Assembly (NCBI RefSeq): GCF_048263965.1
Contig: NZ_JBLXDO010000005.1
Coordinates: 62,001-126,000, forward strand
Source: Ferrimonas sp048263965
GTDB lineage: Bacteria > Pseudomonadota > Gammaproteobacteria > Enterobacterales > Shewanellaceae
Length of the DNA: 64,000 nucleotides
Direction: 5' to 3'
A program made the position numbers and the translations under genes. Under the pieces are notes generated by a model, which was not told the DNA's origin, did no database searches, and saw nothing but the letters and a program-made list of their open reading frames with translations. Within the stretch, counting starts at the first letter, position 1, and each line of letters starts with the position of its first letter. Of this stretch, positions 27,256 through 35,811 are shown piece after piece.

Positions 27256-27840
27256 ATGAATCGCTTGAAACTGAATACACTGGCTCTGATTGGCGCCTCC
27301 ACCCTGCTGTTTGGCTGTGCCACCGGCAATACCCCGGAAGCCAAGAAGGCCCATGCCCACAAGGAGGCGCAGTCCGCCCTCTCCAAGATCGTGGCCGAAC
27401 ACCCACAAGCAGAAACCGATTTGAACAAGGGCGTGGCCCACCTGATCTGCACCGGCAGCGACAGTTACCTGTTTGCCCTCTCCAGCGGTGGCGGCATCTG
27501 CGAACTGAACGAGGGCGGCAAGCTCTCCTACTGGCGATTTGCCTCCGCCGGTGCCGGAGCCGGCATCGGCTGGAAAAAGGTGGCCTATGTGCAGATCTTC
27601 CTCAACCAGGAAGCGGTCACCCGCTTCAAGGATGCCGGCTTCGATGGCCAGGCCCGGGCTGAGGCCAGTGCCAAACTGGAAGACACCGACAGCCAGGCCT
27701 CGACCAATCAGTCTATGGATGTGGAGGGGATCATCACCTATCAGGTTAACCTGATGGGCGCCGCCGCCCAGGCCACGGTGCAGGGGTTCAAGTTCTGGCA
27801 GACGGACTTCACCGAAGATTTCGTGCAGAACGCAGGCTAA
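27256..27840 (+). CDS. Lipoprotein with a possible YSC84/SYLF-like domain
   Basis: A 194-aa lipoprotein (signal ALIGASTLLFGC, lipobox Cys at residue 21). I chose ATG 27256 with CAGGAG upstream. The mature part has a Gly/Ala-rich strand pattern (GAGAGIGWKKVAYVQIFLNQEA, then a late AAAQATVQGFKFW) that loosely resembles the lipid-binding SYLF/YSC84 fold. That match is by eye and weak. Ends at a strong terminator. Confidence 0.75.
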   Translation: MNRLKLNTLALIGASTLLFGCATGNTPEAKKAHAHKEAQSALSKIVAEHPQAETDLNKGVAHLICTGSDSYLFALSSGGGICELNEGGKLSYWRFASAGAGAGIGWKKVAYVQIFLNQEAVTRFKDAGFDGQARAEASAKLEDTDSQASTNQSMDVEGIITYQVNLMGAAAQATVQGFKFWQTDFTEDFVQNAG

Positions 27841-27860
27841 CACCTTGCAGAACAAAAAAA

Positions 27861-27876
27861 GCAGCCAACTGGCTGC
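27861..27876. terminator. Bidirectional terminator between convergent genes
   Basis: GCAGCCA/TGGCTGC with a 2-nt centre, preceded by AAAAAAA and followed by TTTTTTT. It sits between the lipoprotein gene and hinT and can end both transcripts. Confidence 0.85.
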
Positions 27877-27893
27877 TTTTTTTGAAGGGTGTT

Positions 27894-28244
27894 TTACACC
27901 GCCAACATCGGCCCCAGGGGCTTGCCGCCCAGCAGGTGCATATGGATATGGAACACCTCCTGACCGCCATGCTGATTGCAATTGATGATCAGGCGATAGC
28001 CATCCTCATCGATACCCGCTTCCTTAGCCAGCTTGGCGGCCACGGTCACCATTCTGCCCAGGGCGGGCTCATCGGCAGCCTTAACGTCGTTCAGGGTGGG
28101 GATCAGCATATTGGGCACGATCAGCACATGCTCAGGGGCCCTGGGGCTGATGTCCTTGAAGGCGGTGACCAAATCGTCCTGATAGAGGATCTCTGCCGGG
28201 ATCTCTCGACGGATAATTTTGGAAAAGATGGTTTCTTCGGCCAT
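27894..28244 (-). CDS. hinT: HIT family protein, HinT-like
   Basis: A 116-aa histidine-triad protein: ends with VFHIHMHLLGG, the HxHxH nucleotide-hydrolase active site. The length and opening (ETIFSKIIRREIPAEILYQDD) match HinT purine nucleoside phosphoramidase. GGGAG precedes the start. Confidence 0.95.
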   Translation of the reverse strand: MAEETIFSKIIRREIPAEILYQDDLVTAFKDISPRAPEHVLIVPNMLIPTLNDVKAADEPALGRMVTVAAKLAKEAGIDEDGYRLIINCNQHGGQEVFHIHMHLLGGKPLGPMLAV

Positions 28245-28428
28245 TTTACAGGCTCCCGCTAGTCGGTTTTGTCCAAGAATCTCAGTATACTTGGCAAATC
28301 AGAGTTAGGGAAACCACCACACAAGGATTCGGCCTCCGATCCGCCCCACTCCTATGGGAGTACAAGGGTTTACCCTCAAGGACCGCGTCCGCAAACCACT
28401 TCGGACCCAGCCAAAGGATATCCAGACC

Positions 28429-30189
28429 ATGTTGCTCTACCGCATCTGTCCCATCGACCCCCACGCCCATCTGTTTGAAGTCACCCTTGAGGTCGGCAGC
28501 AGCCATCCGGGCCAACGCTTCTCCCTACCCAGCTGGATTCCCGGCAGCTACATGGTACGGGATTTCGCCCGCAACCTGATCGAGGTTAAGGGCTTCGATG
28601 GCGACCGCCAGATCAGACTGACTCAGCTGGATAAGCAGCGCTGGCAACTGGAAGAGGATTGCGACGCCCTGACCCTGAGCTATCGGGTGTACGCCTGGGA
28701 TCTGTCCGTCCGCAGTGCCCACCTGGACCAGACCCATGGCTTTTTCAATGGCACCAGCGTGTTTTTGAAGGTGGAGGGCCGAGAGGTGGAGTCGGTTCAG
28801 TTGGAGATCCTGCCCCCTGCCGGCGAGCAATACAGTGACTGGCGAGTGGCCACCGCCATGCCGTTGGCGGACAACACCGAACGCTACGCCTTTGGCCGCT
28901 ACCAGGCCGCCAACTACGATGAGTTGATTGACCACCCGGTGGAGATGGGCACCTTTACCCTGGCCAGCTTCCAGGCCCGGGGCGTGCAGCACGATCTGGT
29001 GCTCACCGGCCGTCACTGGGCCGACACCAACCGCATCTGCGCCGACCTGCAGAAGATCTGCGAAACCGAGATCGATCTCTTCGGCGGTCAAGCCCCCTAT
29101 GATTACTACCTGTTCATGACCATGGTCCTGGGCGAGGGGTTTGGCGGCCTGGAACACCGGGCCTCCACCGCGCTGGTCTGTGGCCGCGGCGATCTGCCTG
29201 CCAAGGGCGAGTCCGACATGACCGAGGGCTATCGCACCTTCCTCTCCCTCTGCTCCCACGAGTACTTCCATAACTGGAACGTCAAACGGATCAAACCTGC
29301 CCGCTTTGTGCCCTATGATCTGGAGCAGGAGAGCTACACCACCCAGCTGTGGGCTTACGAAGGGATCACCTCCTACTACGATGACTGGCTTACCTACCGG
29401 GCAGGCTGTGTGGATCGTGACACCTACCTGACCATGCTTGGAGAGCTGATGACCCGGGTCACCCGGGGCAGTGGCCGATTCAAGCAGAGCCTGACTGACA
29501 GTTCCTTCAATGCCTGGACCAAGTTCTACAAACAGGATGAGAACGCTCAGAACGCCATCGTCAGCTACTACACCAAGGGTGCCATGTTCGCCCTGTTCCT
29601 GGATCTGTCCATCCGCAAAGAGACTGGCGGCCAGGCCAACATCGACCATCTGATGCAGAGGCTGTGGGCCGACTTTGGCAGCCAGGACATAGGCACCGAA
29701 GATGACACCCACCAGCAGATCGTCAGCGAACTCATTGGCCGGGATGCCTCTGATCTGTTCGCCTGGCTCCACACCACCGATGATCTGCCGCTGACTCCGC
29801 TCCTTGCGGAGTTTGGCATCGAACTGAGTCTGCGCGCGGCCACCTCCAACAGCGACAAAGGCGGCACCAGTGGCGGCGGCCTGACCACAGAGCTCGGCGC
29901 CAAATACAGTGTTGCCGGCCTGGGGGTGAAGATCGTCAACGTAGCCGAAGGCGGCAATGCCCACAAGCTGGGCCTGGCCGCTGGCGATAATCTGGTGGCC
30001 GTCGATGGCCTTCAGGTGGGCGGCGATCTGGACAAGCGCTTGAATCGCTACGGCGTGGGAGCCCGCCTCCAGTGCCACTGGTTCCGCCGGGATGAACTGA
30101 TGACCGGCGAGCTGGAACTGACCGCCGCCGCTCAGTCCACCAGTGTGCTGTCGGTTATCGACGAGGAAAAGGCGGCCAGGTGGCTCTGA
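28429..30189 (+). CDS. M61 family metallopeptidase with PDZ domain
   Basis: A 586-aa protein from ATG 28429 (MLLYRI; AAGGA upstream); the in-frame stretch before it is noncoding in character. It has an N-terminal M61 beta domain, the zinc site HEYFHNWN (H277, E278, H281) followed by RIKPARFVPYDLE and the downstream glutamate in WAYEGITSYYDDW, and a C-terminal PDZ domain (VAEGGNAHKLGLAAGDNLVAVDG). The family's founding member, glycyl aminopeptidase, removes N-terminal Gly or Ala. No signal peptide is seen, so it is probably cytoplasmic. Confidence 0.92.
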   Translation: MLLYRICPIDPHAHLFEVTLEVGSSHPGQRFSLPSWIPGSYMVRDFARNLIEVKGFDGDRQIRLTQLDKQRWQLEEDCDALTLSYRVYAWDLSVRSAHLDQTHGFFNGTSVFLKVEGREVESVQLEILPPAGEQYSDWRVATAMPLADNTERYAFGRYQAANYDELIDHPVEMGTFTLASFQARGVQHDLVLTGRHWADTNRICADLQKICETEIDLFGGQAPYDYYLFMTMVLGEGFGGLEHRASTALVCGRGDLPAKGESDMTEGYRTFLSLCSHEYFHNWNVKRIKPARFVPYDLEQESYTTQLWAYEGITSYYDDWLTYRAGCVDRDTYLTMLGELMTRVTRGSGRFKQSLTDSSFNAWTKFYKQDENAQNAIVSYYTKGAMFALFLDLSIRKETGGQANIDHLMQRLWADFGSQDIGTEDDTHQQIVSELIGRDASDLFAWLHTTDDLPLTPLLAEFGIELSLRAATSNSDKGGTSGGGLTTELGAKYSVAGLGVKIVNVAEGGNAHKLGLAAGDNLVAVDGLQVGGDLDKRLNRYGVGARLQCHWFRRDELMTGELELTAAAQSTSVLSVIDEEKAARWL

Positions 30190-30208
30190 CCTCTGAGGCC
30201 CTTGTGCT

Positions 30209-30772
30209 GTGATAACTGAGCAGTTCAACGCCTTTCTCGCTGAGCTGGGGGGTGCCCATGGCACTCCCCTGCCCCAGTTGCCCAACTGTCAGGCTCAGTC
30301 CCTGGGACGTGGCTCGGTGCTCTTGCCCCAGGGGGCTCAACAGACCCACGCATTTTTCCTGGGCAGCGGCGTCCTGCGCGCCTGTCACTACTCCGACGAC
30401 GGCCAGGAGCATTGCAAGGAGTTCTATTTTCCCAACGAACTCTGCTTCCTCTATGCCAGCTGGCTGGATGAGCGTCCCGCCGACTATCAGCTGGAAGCCC
30501 TCTCCCGAGTAGAGGTCCTCAAGGTGCCCCTCTCCCTGCTGGCCCTGCCCCAGTGGCAGCACCTCGCGCTGGCTCTGATGAAGCAACAGCTGCTCTATAA
30601 GGAGGAGAAGGAGGCGTTTTTCCTGCTGAATACCCCCCAAGAGCGCTATCTGGCTCTGCTCCAGCGCTGGCCCGAGTGGGTAGACAGCATCAGCCAGGCC
30701 CAGTTGGCCCGCTATATTGGCATCAGCCCCATCAGCCTGTCACGGATCCGCCGGCGCATTAACCAAAGTTAA
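30209..30772 (+). CDS. Crp/Fnr-family regulator, short form
   Basis: A 187-aa protein starting at a GTG. The cyclic-nucleotide-binding fold (RGSVLLPQGAQQTHAFFLGSGVLRAC, around residues 34-60) is followed by a helix and a compact helix-turn-helix (QAQLARYIGISPISLSRIRRR). It lacks the full-length dimer helix spacing of Crp and is close to the Crp-type one-component regulators common near efflux genes. It begins 19 nt after the M61 gene and is followed by ygjV. Confidence 0.88.
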   Translation: MITEQFNAFLAELGGAHGTPLPQLPNCQAQSLGRGSVLLPQGAQQTHAFFLGSGVLRACHYSDDGQEHCKEFYFPNELCFLYASWLDERPADYQLEALSRVEVLKVPLSLLALPQWQHLALALMKQQLLYKEEKEAFFLLNTPQERYLALLQRWPEWVDSISQAQLARYIGISPISLSRIRRRINQS

Positions 30773-30830
30773 TGCGGGGACCCGGCTAAAGGGGGACACT
30801 GGCACCACTGTATGAACGGTTGGAACCAAG

Positions 30831-31358
30831 ATGTCCCCCTTTCTCCTCTCCCAGGCGCTGGTGGCCGTGGCCATAGCGCTGGATCTGAGCTCTTTCCAGT
30901 TTCGCCAACGCCGCCGCATTCTCCAGTGCCTGTGCCTGTCTACCCTGCTGACCTCGGTGCACTTTGGGCTGCTGGACCAGTGGACCGGCGCCGGACTGAT
31001 GCTGCTGGCCAGCGCCCGCTTCGCCGTCAGCATGGTGAGCACCGCCAGAACTTGGCAATGGGTGTTTGTCGCATCGGGGATAGTGATTACCTGGCTGACC
31101 TGGAGTGGTGTGCCAAGCCTGCTCAGCGGCGTCGGCAGCACCATTCAGACTCTGGCGGCCTTTCGTCGCTGCGACCGCCAGCTCAGGCTGACCATGCTGG
31201 TGGGCATCAGTTTCTGGCTGGCACACAACATAGTGATTGGCTCCCCCATGGCCATCGCCCTGGAGTCGCTGTTTATCCTGTCCAACCTGGTGGGGTACCT
31301 GCGCCACTACGGCCTGCCCGTTTTGGGGAACCGTCGGGGTGCTCAGCCCAAAGGCTGA
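30831..31358 (+). CDS. ygjV: YgjV family inner membrane protein
   Basis: A 175-aa polytopic protein of the Imp-YgjV family: SQALVAVAIALDLSSFQFRQR at the N-terminus, LTSVHFGLLDQWTGA, and a late ISFWLAHNIVIGSP segment with six or so helices. The function is unknown. It follows the Crp-like regulator by 58 bp. Confidence 0.88.
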   Translation: MSPFLLSQALVAVAIALDLSSFQFRQRRRILQCLCLSTLLTSVHFGLLDQWTGAGLMLLASARFAVSMVSTARTWQWVFVASGIVITWLTWSGVPSLLSGVGSTIQTLAAFRRCDRQLRLTMLVGISFWLAHNIVIGSPMAIALESLFILSNLVGYLRHYGLPVLGNRRGAQPKG

Positions 31359-31613
31359 CGCACACAGACTGATCGCCCACGGCTGAGGCATCAGCCGCTT
31401 TTCTTGTGGCCGAGCCTGAAGCCCCCAGACCAGCTAAACTGGTTCTTCGAATGGTCTGTTCGGAAATAGTGTTGTTCAATTCCATGGCGATCACCGCCTG
31501 ATTTTGGTACAAATCAGAGAACAGGTTCTGAAGCCACAACACTGAACTAAGGTCGACTGGCAATTTCCTTAGGGGCGCCCATACTTGAGTTCAGTAGGTT
31601 AAGGAGGTTACTG

Positions 31614-31787
31614 ATGCAGTCCAGAACTGAACTCAATACCCTGTTACACAGGCGCTTTAAAGACGCCCAAACCATCTCGGAGCTGCGAGAGCGTCTGCGC
31701 GATATCGAAGAGGAGCTGCATCAGGTGTTCGCCGATGAACTGGCGCAGTTCGTTGCTCCCGAGGAGGAGCATAAAAAGGTATCCTGA
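31614..31787 (+). CDS. 57-aa helical protein with a strong ribosome site
   Basis: A short gene with its own consensus AAGGAGG 6 nt before ATG 31614 and an intrinsic terminator 16 nt after the stop, which together support expression. The product is acidic and helical (TISELRERLRDIEEELHQVF, then APEEEHKK), with leucine spacing compatible with an amphipathic helix or coiled coil. It has no signal peptide. I do not recognise the family. The 255-bp gap before it holds no other gene I can support. Confidence 0.75.
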   Translation: MQSRTELNTLLHRRFKDAQTISELRERLRDIEEELHQVFADELAQFVAPEEEHKKVS

Positions 31788-31802
31788 GCACCAGAACCCA
31801 AA

Positions 31803-31824
31803 ACGCCTCGCAATCGCGAGGCGT
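31803..31824. terminator. Terminator after the 57-aa gene
   Basis: ACGCCTCGC / GCGAGGCGT, 9 perfect pairs with a 4-nt loop, extended by A-T pairs and followed by TTTTT. It lies between convergent genes and may be bidirectional. Confidence 0.85.
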
Positions 31825-31847
31825 TTTTAGTTGCTGCGGTGTTCGGA

Positions 31848-32345
31848 TCAATGCACGGCCTGGTAGATGGCACTGTGCCCCTTAACCCAGTCGCCGTCTT
31901 TCAGGTAAAACGCCTGCTGGTGCATCTCGCCATCCACAAAACGCACCTCTGACCGCACCTCCTTGATCCCCTCGCCCGCACCGGCGACCTGCTCATGAAA
32001 ATAGAACACGCCATCTTCGGCGTAGGCGGTGCCCTTGGTGTAGAAACCTGCGGTGGTGAAGTAGTAGAACACCAGACTGTTGGCCTGCTCATCCCAGACC
32101 ATCATGGTCTCCCCCTCATACTGCCCCTTGTTGAGGGAATGGGTAATGCGCACCGCCTTACCCTGCAGGGCCGGTTGCCACTGGGACACGTCGATCACCG
32201 GCTTGTCCGGTGTCGAGTCGGAAAACTCACCGCGCCACACTTTACCCAGGAAGGGGCGCAGGGGCTCCAGCTTGGGGTCCAGGTCCCAGCCCCAGGCGGG
32301 CTGGACCAACAACAGGAAAATCAGAGCAATCCATCTGGCCATCAT
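31848..32345 (-). CDS. Small secreted protein, lipocalin-like fold possible
   Basis: A 165-aa protein with a signal peptide (WIALIFLLLVQPAWG-WD). The mature chain is beta-rich (FLGKVWRGEFSDS, GETMMVWDEQANSLVFYYFTTAG, YAEDGVFYFHEQ), a pattern of successive strands like DUF1579 or lipocalin-type lipid-binding proteins. That resemblance is by eye. It overlaps the SRPBCC-like gene by 4 nt (ATGA), so the two are coupled, both possibly binding hydrophobic ligands. Confidence 0.75.
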   Translation of the reverse strand: MMARWIALIFLLLVQPAWGWDLDPKLEPLRPFLGKVWRGEFSDSTPDKPVIDVSQWQPALQGKAVRITHSLNKGQYEGETMMVWDEQANSLVFYYFTTAGFYTKGTAYAEDGVFYFHEQVAGAGEGIKEVRSEVRFVDGEMHQQAFYLKDGDWVKGHSAIYQAVH

Positions 32346-32809
32346 GCTGTCCTTTTCTGGTGATCAAAATAGCGGGTCAAAGCCTTGTCCCAACGCTGAA
32401 CAAACTCCTCCCAAAAACCCTCATCCAGACGCTCAAGTTGCTTCTCGCCCCTTGGGCCGATGGCGGTGTACAGGTAGCTGAGTTGAATGACGCACCCCTG
32501 GGGGGCCGGGCAAACGCCGATGCGGATGCGGGTGAGCAGTTGCTCTGGCAGGGTTTTGAGCAGCTCCAGCTGCCCCATCTCGGGATCAGAGTCCAGTACA
32601 TACCAGGTGGCCTGTCCGGCGGGCTCCTGAGTGGTGAAGACACAGTCCGACTCAACGCGGCCACTGTTGCTCCACACCATCAGGGGATCCCACCCAGGCA
32701 CCCATTCACGCTCACGCACCGGGCACATCAGCGGAAACACCTCTGATGCGCTGTGACTGCTGCGGATCTCGCCGCGATACTGCTTGGACTGGCGGGGACG
32801 GACGATCAT
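32342..32809 (-). CDS. SRPBCC (START/Bet v1-like) family protein
   Basis: I chose ATG 32809, which has GGAG six nt upstream inside the alternative ATG codon at 32821, giving 155 aa. The sequence shows the SRPBCC pattern of a ligand-cavity protein (ASEVFPLMCPVREREWVPGWD, then a long beta meander and a C-terminal helix LDEGFWEEFVQRWDKALTRYF). There is no signal peptide. It is coupled to the secreted protein downstream. Confidence 0.75.
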   Translation of the reverse strand: MIVRPRQSKQYRGEIRSSHSASEVFPLMCPVREREWVPGWDPLMVWSNSGRVESDCVFTTQEPAGQATWYVLDSDPEMGQLELLKTLPEQLLTRIRIGVCPAPQGCVIQLSYLYTAIGPRGEKQLERLDEGFWEEFVQRWDKALTRYFDHQKRTA

Positions 32810-32828
32810 CTTGCACTCCATGGAAAAT

Positions 32829-32855
32829 GGCGAAAAAAGAACAACTTTTTTCGCC
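32829..32855 (-). terminator. AT-rich 11-bp hairpin between carbonic anhydrase and SRPBCC genes
   Basis: GGCGAAAAAAG/CTTTTTTCGCC with a 5-nt loop, a perfect palindrome in the minus-strand leader of the SRPBCC gene and in the plus-strand direction upstream of carbonic anhydrase's end. The U-run lies inside the stem, so it can act as a terminator or attenuator. As a leader structure it sits only 20 nt from the start at 32809. Confidence 0.5.
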
Positions 32856-32902
32856 GTTTACCTTCGCTCCTAAGGAGACTATAGCAAGAAATTAGCGCCA
32901 GG

Positions 32903-33550
32903 CTACTGGCTGTTGATCGCCTCAATGGCCGCTTTGCGCGCTTCCCAGACCTGGCCACGGCCATTGACGGTCAGGCCCAGGTCGGTGATCAGGCCCCCTT
33001 TCAGGTCGTAGATCCAGGCATGAACGCTGAGATCCTGGCCTCGGTCCCAGGCGGCTTTACAGATGGTGGTCTGGCAGACATTGGCCGCCTGCTCGATGGC
33101 GTTGAGTTCACACAGGCGGTTGCCCCGGTCTTCCGCACCCATCTCATCCAGCAGCAACTTGTGGTCTTCGTAGGTGTCACGAACATGACGCAGCCAATTA
33201 CTGGCCAAGCCCAGGTAGTCGCCCTGCATGGAGGCGTTGACACCGCCGCAGCCATAATGGCCGCAAACGATGATGTGCTTCACCTTGAGAACATCAACGG
33301 CGTACTCGATGACCGACAGGCAGTTCATGTCACTGTGAACCACCACGTTGGCGATATTGCGGTGAACGAAGATCTCCCCTGGCGCCAGATCGATGATCTG
33401 GTTGGCAGGCACCCGGCTGTCGGAACAACCGATCCACAGATACTCTGGCGACTGCTGCTCTACCAGTTGGCTAAAAAACTCTGGATTCTCTTTCTCGACT
33501 CGCTCGGCCCACTGCTTATTGCGCTCAAACAGATGATCAAGATCTGCCAT
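32903..33550 (-). CDS. can: Beta-class carbonic anhydrase
   Basis: A 215-aa protein with all zinc and catalytic residues: C42, D44 and R46 (IGCSDSRVP), then H98 and C101 (CGHYGCGG). It interconverts carbon dioxide and bicarbonate to supply carboxylases. Monocistronic, divergent from the GNAT gene. Confidence 0.97.
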   Translation of the reverse strand: MADLDHLFERNKQWAERVEKENPEFFSQLVEQQSPEYLWIGCSDSRVPANQIIDLAPGEIFVHRNIANVVVHSDMNCLSVIEYAVDVLKVKHIIVCGHYGCGGVNASMQGDYLGLASNWLRHVRDTYEDHKLLLDEMGAEDRGNRLCELNAIEQAANVCQTTICKAAWDRGQDLSVHAWIYDLKGGLITDLGLTVNGRGQVWEARKAAIEAINSQ

Positions 33551-33704
33551 CTTTATACCCCGTTGCTTTAATATTGCGCTGCATTATAACGAAAATCATT
33601 CGTGTAACTGGTCGAAACACCCGATGGAAACATTCGGGATTTCTGGCGTTTTTCAGCGGTTTAATTATCATTAAACCAGATTTGGGCAAAATTTGGACCC
33701 CTTA

Positions 33705-34145
33705 GTGAGCCAAATTCAACTACGCTCGGCCAACAGGGAAGACATCCCCGCCATCCAGCTGGTACGCAACGCCGTGCGAGAAAACCGTCTGGCGGTGCCC
33801 GGCAGCATCAAGGATGCCGATGTGGCCAGTTACCTCAAGGAACGCGGCCGAGGCTGGGTCTGTGAGGTGGGCGACCGCATCGTTGGCTTCGCCATCGCCG
33901 ATGCCATCGACGCCAGTATCTGGGCCCTGTTCCTGCTGCCGGAGTGGGAGGGCCAGGGTCTGGGGCGGCGCCTGCTGCAGGCCGCTTGCGACTGGTTATT
34001 TGCTCAGGGAGTGAAAGAGATCCGTCTCTCCACCGACTCCCATACCCGGGCCCACGGCTTCTATCGGCATCTTGGCTGGCGAGAAATCGGCGCCAAATCC
34101 AACGGCGAGATCAGGTTGGCGTTTCGCCGCATCAATCCCCTTTAG
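33705..34145 (+). CDS. GNAT family N-acetyltransferase
   Basis: About 146 aa with the GNAT fold: the acetyl-CoA pyrophosphate loop LPEWEGQGLGRRLLQAA around residues 84-100 and a C-terminal HTRAHGFYRHLGWRE. I chose GTG 33705 (VSQIQLRSA) since it opens like typical GNATs; TTG 33693 is the alternative and neither has a clear ribosome site. The substrate is unknown. Its stop overlaps the stop of pdxH by 4 nt, tail to tail. Confidence 0.88.
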   Translation: MSQIQLRSANREDIPAIQLVRNAVRENRLAVPGSIKDADVASYLKERGRGWVCEVGDRIVGFAIADAIDASIWALFLLPEWEGQGLGRRLLQAACDWLFAQGVKEIRLSTDSHTRAHGFYRHLGWREIGAKSNGEIRLAFRRINPL

Positions 34146-34780
34146 GGCGCCAGCCGCTCCACCTGCCAGCCCGCATCACCTGCAGTATAGAGGAACCTGT
34201 CGTGCAGGCGGCGATCCCCACCCTGCCAGAACTCCACCGAATCCGGTTTCACCCGGTACCCTCCCCAGAAATCCGGCAGAGGCACCTCTCCCTTGGCAAA
34301 CTTCTGCTTAAGTTCGAGAAACTTGGACTCCAGCACCTGCCTGGCGGAGATGCGGCTGCTCTGCTGGGAGACCCAGGCGCCGATCTGGCTGTCCTTGGGG
34401 CGGGTGACGAAATAGGCCAGCACCTCCCTCTTGGTCAGGGCCTCTGCCTCACCGGTGAAGTGCACCTGACGCTCCAGCTCATGCCAGGGCATCAGCAAAC
34501 TGACCTTGGGGTTTTGGGCCATGTGCTCTGACTTGCGGCTGCCCAGATTAGTGAAAAACACCAGGCCATCCCGGTCAAACTTCTTCAGCAGGACGATTCG
34601 CTGGAAAGGTTGGCCAGTACTGTCGACGGTGGCCAGGCTCATGGCGGTGGGGTCAGACAGGCCCGCTTCACTGGCCTGGTTCATCCAGGTTTCAAACAGA
34701 GCCATGGGGTCTTCGGGGAGGTCCTTGCGACGCAGACCGCCCTTCAGGTATTCACGACGAACATTGGTGTAATCAGCCAC
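34142..34780 (-). CDS. pdxH: Pyridoxamine 5'-phosphate oxidase
   Basis: A 212-aa FMN enzyme of the full PdxH length. It opens MADYTNVRREYLKGGL, carries RIVLLKKFDRDGLVFFTN (FMN site) and ends WQVERLAP as in the family. It oxidises PNP/PMP to pyridoxal 5'-phosphate, the last salvage step of vitamin B6. Confidence 0.97.
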   Translation of the reverse strand: MADYTNVRREYLKGGLRRKDLPEDPMALFETWMNQASEAGLSDPTAMSLATVDSTGQPFQRIVLLKKFDRDGLVFFTNLGSRKSEHMAQNPKVSLLMPWHELERQVHFTGEAEALTKREVLAYFVTRPKDSQIGAWVSQQSSRISARQVLESKFLELKQKFAKGEVPLPDFWGGYRVKPDSVEFWQGGDRRLHDRFLYTAGDAGWQVERLAP

Positions 34781-34862
34781 TCTCTACTTCCTTGATCTTT
34801 AACTTACTTTTGCCGACGCTGACGCCGACCTTCAACCATTCTACTGCGCAGTGTCGGTTTTG

Positions 34863-35675
34863 CTAAGCACCGCTCTGGCGATTTCTCTGGCGACGGTATT
34901 GCTCCGGTGTGGTTCCGGACAGCCGGCTGAACATGGTGATAAAGGCAGAGGGGCTGGAGTAGCCCAGCTCCAGGGCCACCTGGTTCACCTTCATTCCCCG
35001 GCGCAGCATTCCCAATGCTTCGAGGAATCGCAGCCTCTGGCGCCAGTCGCTGAAACTCATTCCCAGGTGACGATGGAAGTGCCGGGTCAGGGTGCGCTCG
35101 GTGCTGTACACCCGTTCCGCCCACTGTGCCAGAGTGCGCTTGTCTGACGGGTCCTGCTGCAGTGCAGTAAGTATGGGCTTGAGCAGGGGATCGTCACTGT
35201 GAGGCAGATAGGCGGCCATGGGCTCCTCTCTGAGCAGTTGATCCACCAGCACCATGGCCAGACGATGATCTTCCGGCGTACTGGCATATTGCTGCTTGCG
35301 ATCGGCAAAATCCTCCATCACCGCCCGGAACACACCGGACAGGCGGATCATACAGGCCTTGCCCGGCAGCCTGGCCGAGAGTTCAGGACGCAGATAGAGG
35401 GCCCGGTAACTGACCTTCTGCCGACTGTAACTGGTGTGCTCCACCAGGGGGGGGATCCAGATGGCGTACTGAGGCGGAGACAGGAAGGGGCGGCCATCCA
35501 CGGTGATTTCGATCACCCCCTGCTCAACCACGTTTAACTGACCCCAGGCGTGGCTGTGAGGCAGGAAGGTGGTGTCGGCAGCGATATCTTCCCGGTGGAG
35601 ATAGATATCACTAGCGGAAGTTTCAAATGGCAGCGGATATCGCTCCAAAACTTCGCTGGCAAGCTCCTGATCCAT
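34863..35675 (-). CDS. AraC-family transcriptional regulator
   Basis: I place the start at ATG 35675 (270 aa) rather than 35819, because the extra N-terminal stretch is Cys-rich, unlike the family, and overlaps the divergent gene. An N-terminal cupin (HSHAWGQLNVVEQGVIEITVDG) binds the effector, and the C-terminal double helix-turn-helix is standard (LGMSFSDWRQRLRFLEALGML, then VALELGYSSPSAFITMFSRLSG). It is divergent from an EamA exporter by 136 bp and probably controls it. Confidence 0.92.
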   Translation of the reverse strand: MDQELASEVLERYPLPFETSASDIYLHREDIAADTTFLPHSHAWGQLNVVEQGVIEITVDGRPFLSPPQYAIWIPPLVEHTSYSRQKVSYRALYLRPELSARLPGKACMIRLSGVFRAVMEDFADRKQQYASTPEDHRLAMVLVDQLLREEPMAAYLPHSDDPLLKPILTALQQDPSDKRTLAQWAERVYSTERTLTRHFHRHLGMSFSDWRQRLRFLEALGMLRRGMKVNQVALELGYSSPSAFITMFSRLSGTTPEQYRRQRNRQSGA

Positions 35676-35811
35676 AACTGTTCTGTACCGATCACAAAAA
35701 ACTGTCCTGAGAGCATAACACCTTGTCAGAAAATCGTTATATCTATTTTTGCTGTCACATTTACAATGCGCTCCCGTAGTAGATAACCCTTTTCGTGTGG
35801 AGTCGTTGCCT

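Noticed and set aside
28525..30285. A 586-codon minus-strand open frame
   Set aside because: It lies opposite the M61 peptidase, which has a zinc site, PDZ domain and ribosome site; the antisense frame is a GC-rich shadow with low-complexity Gly/Ala.
31273..31563. 96-aa minus frame over the end of ygjV
   Set aside because: Overlaps ygjV; Ser/Gly-rich and without start signal.
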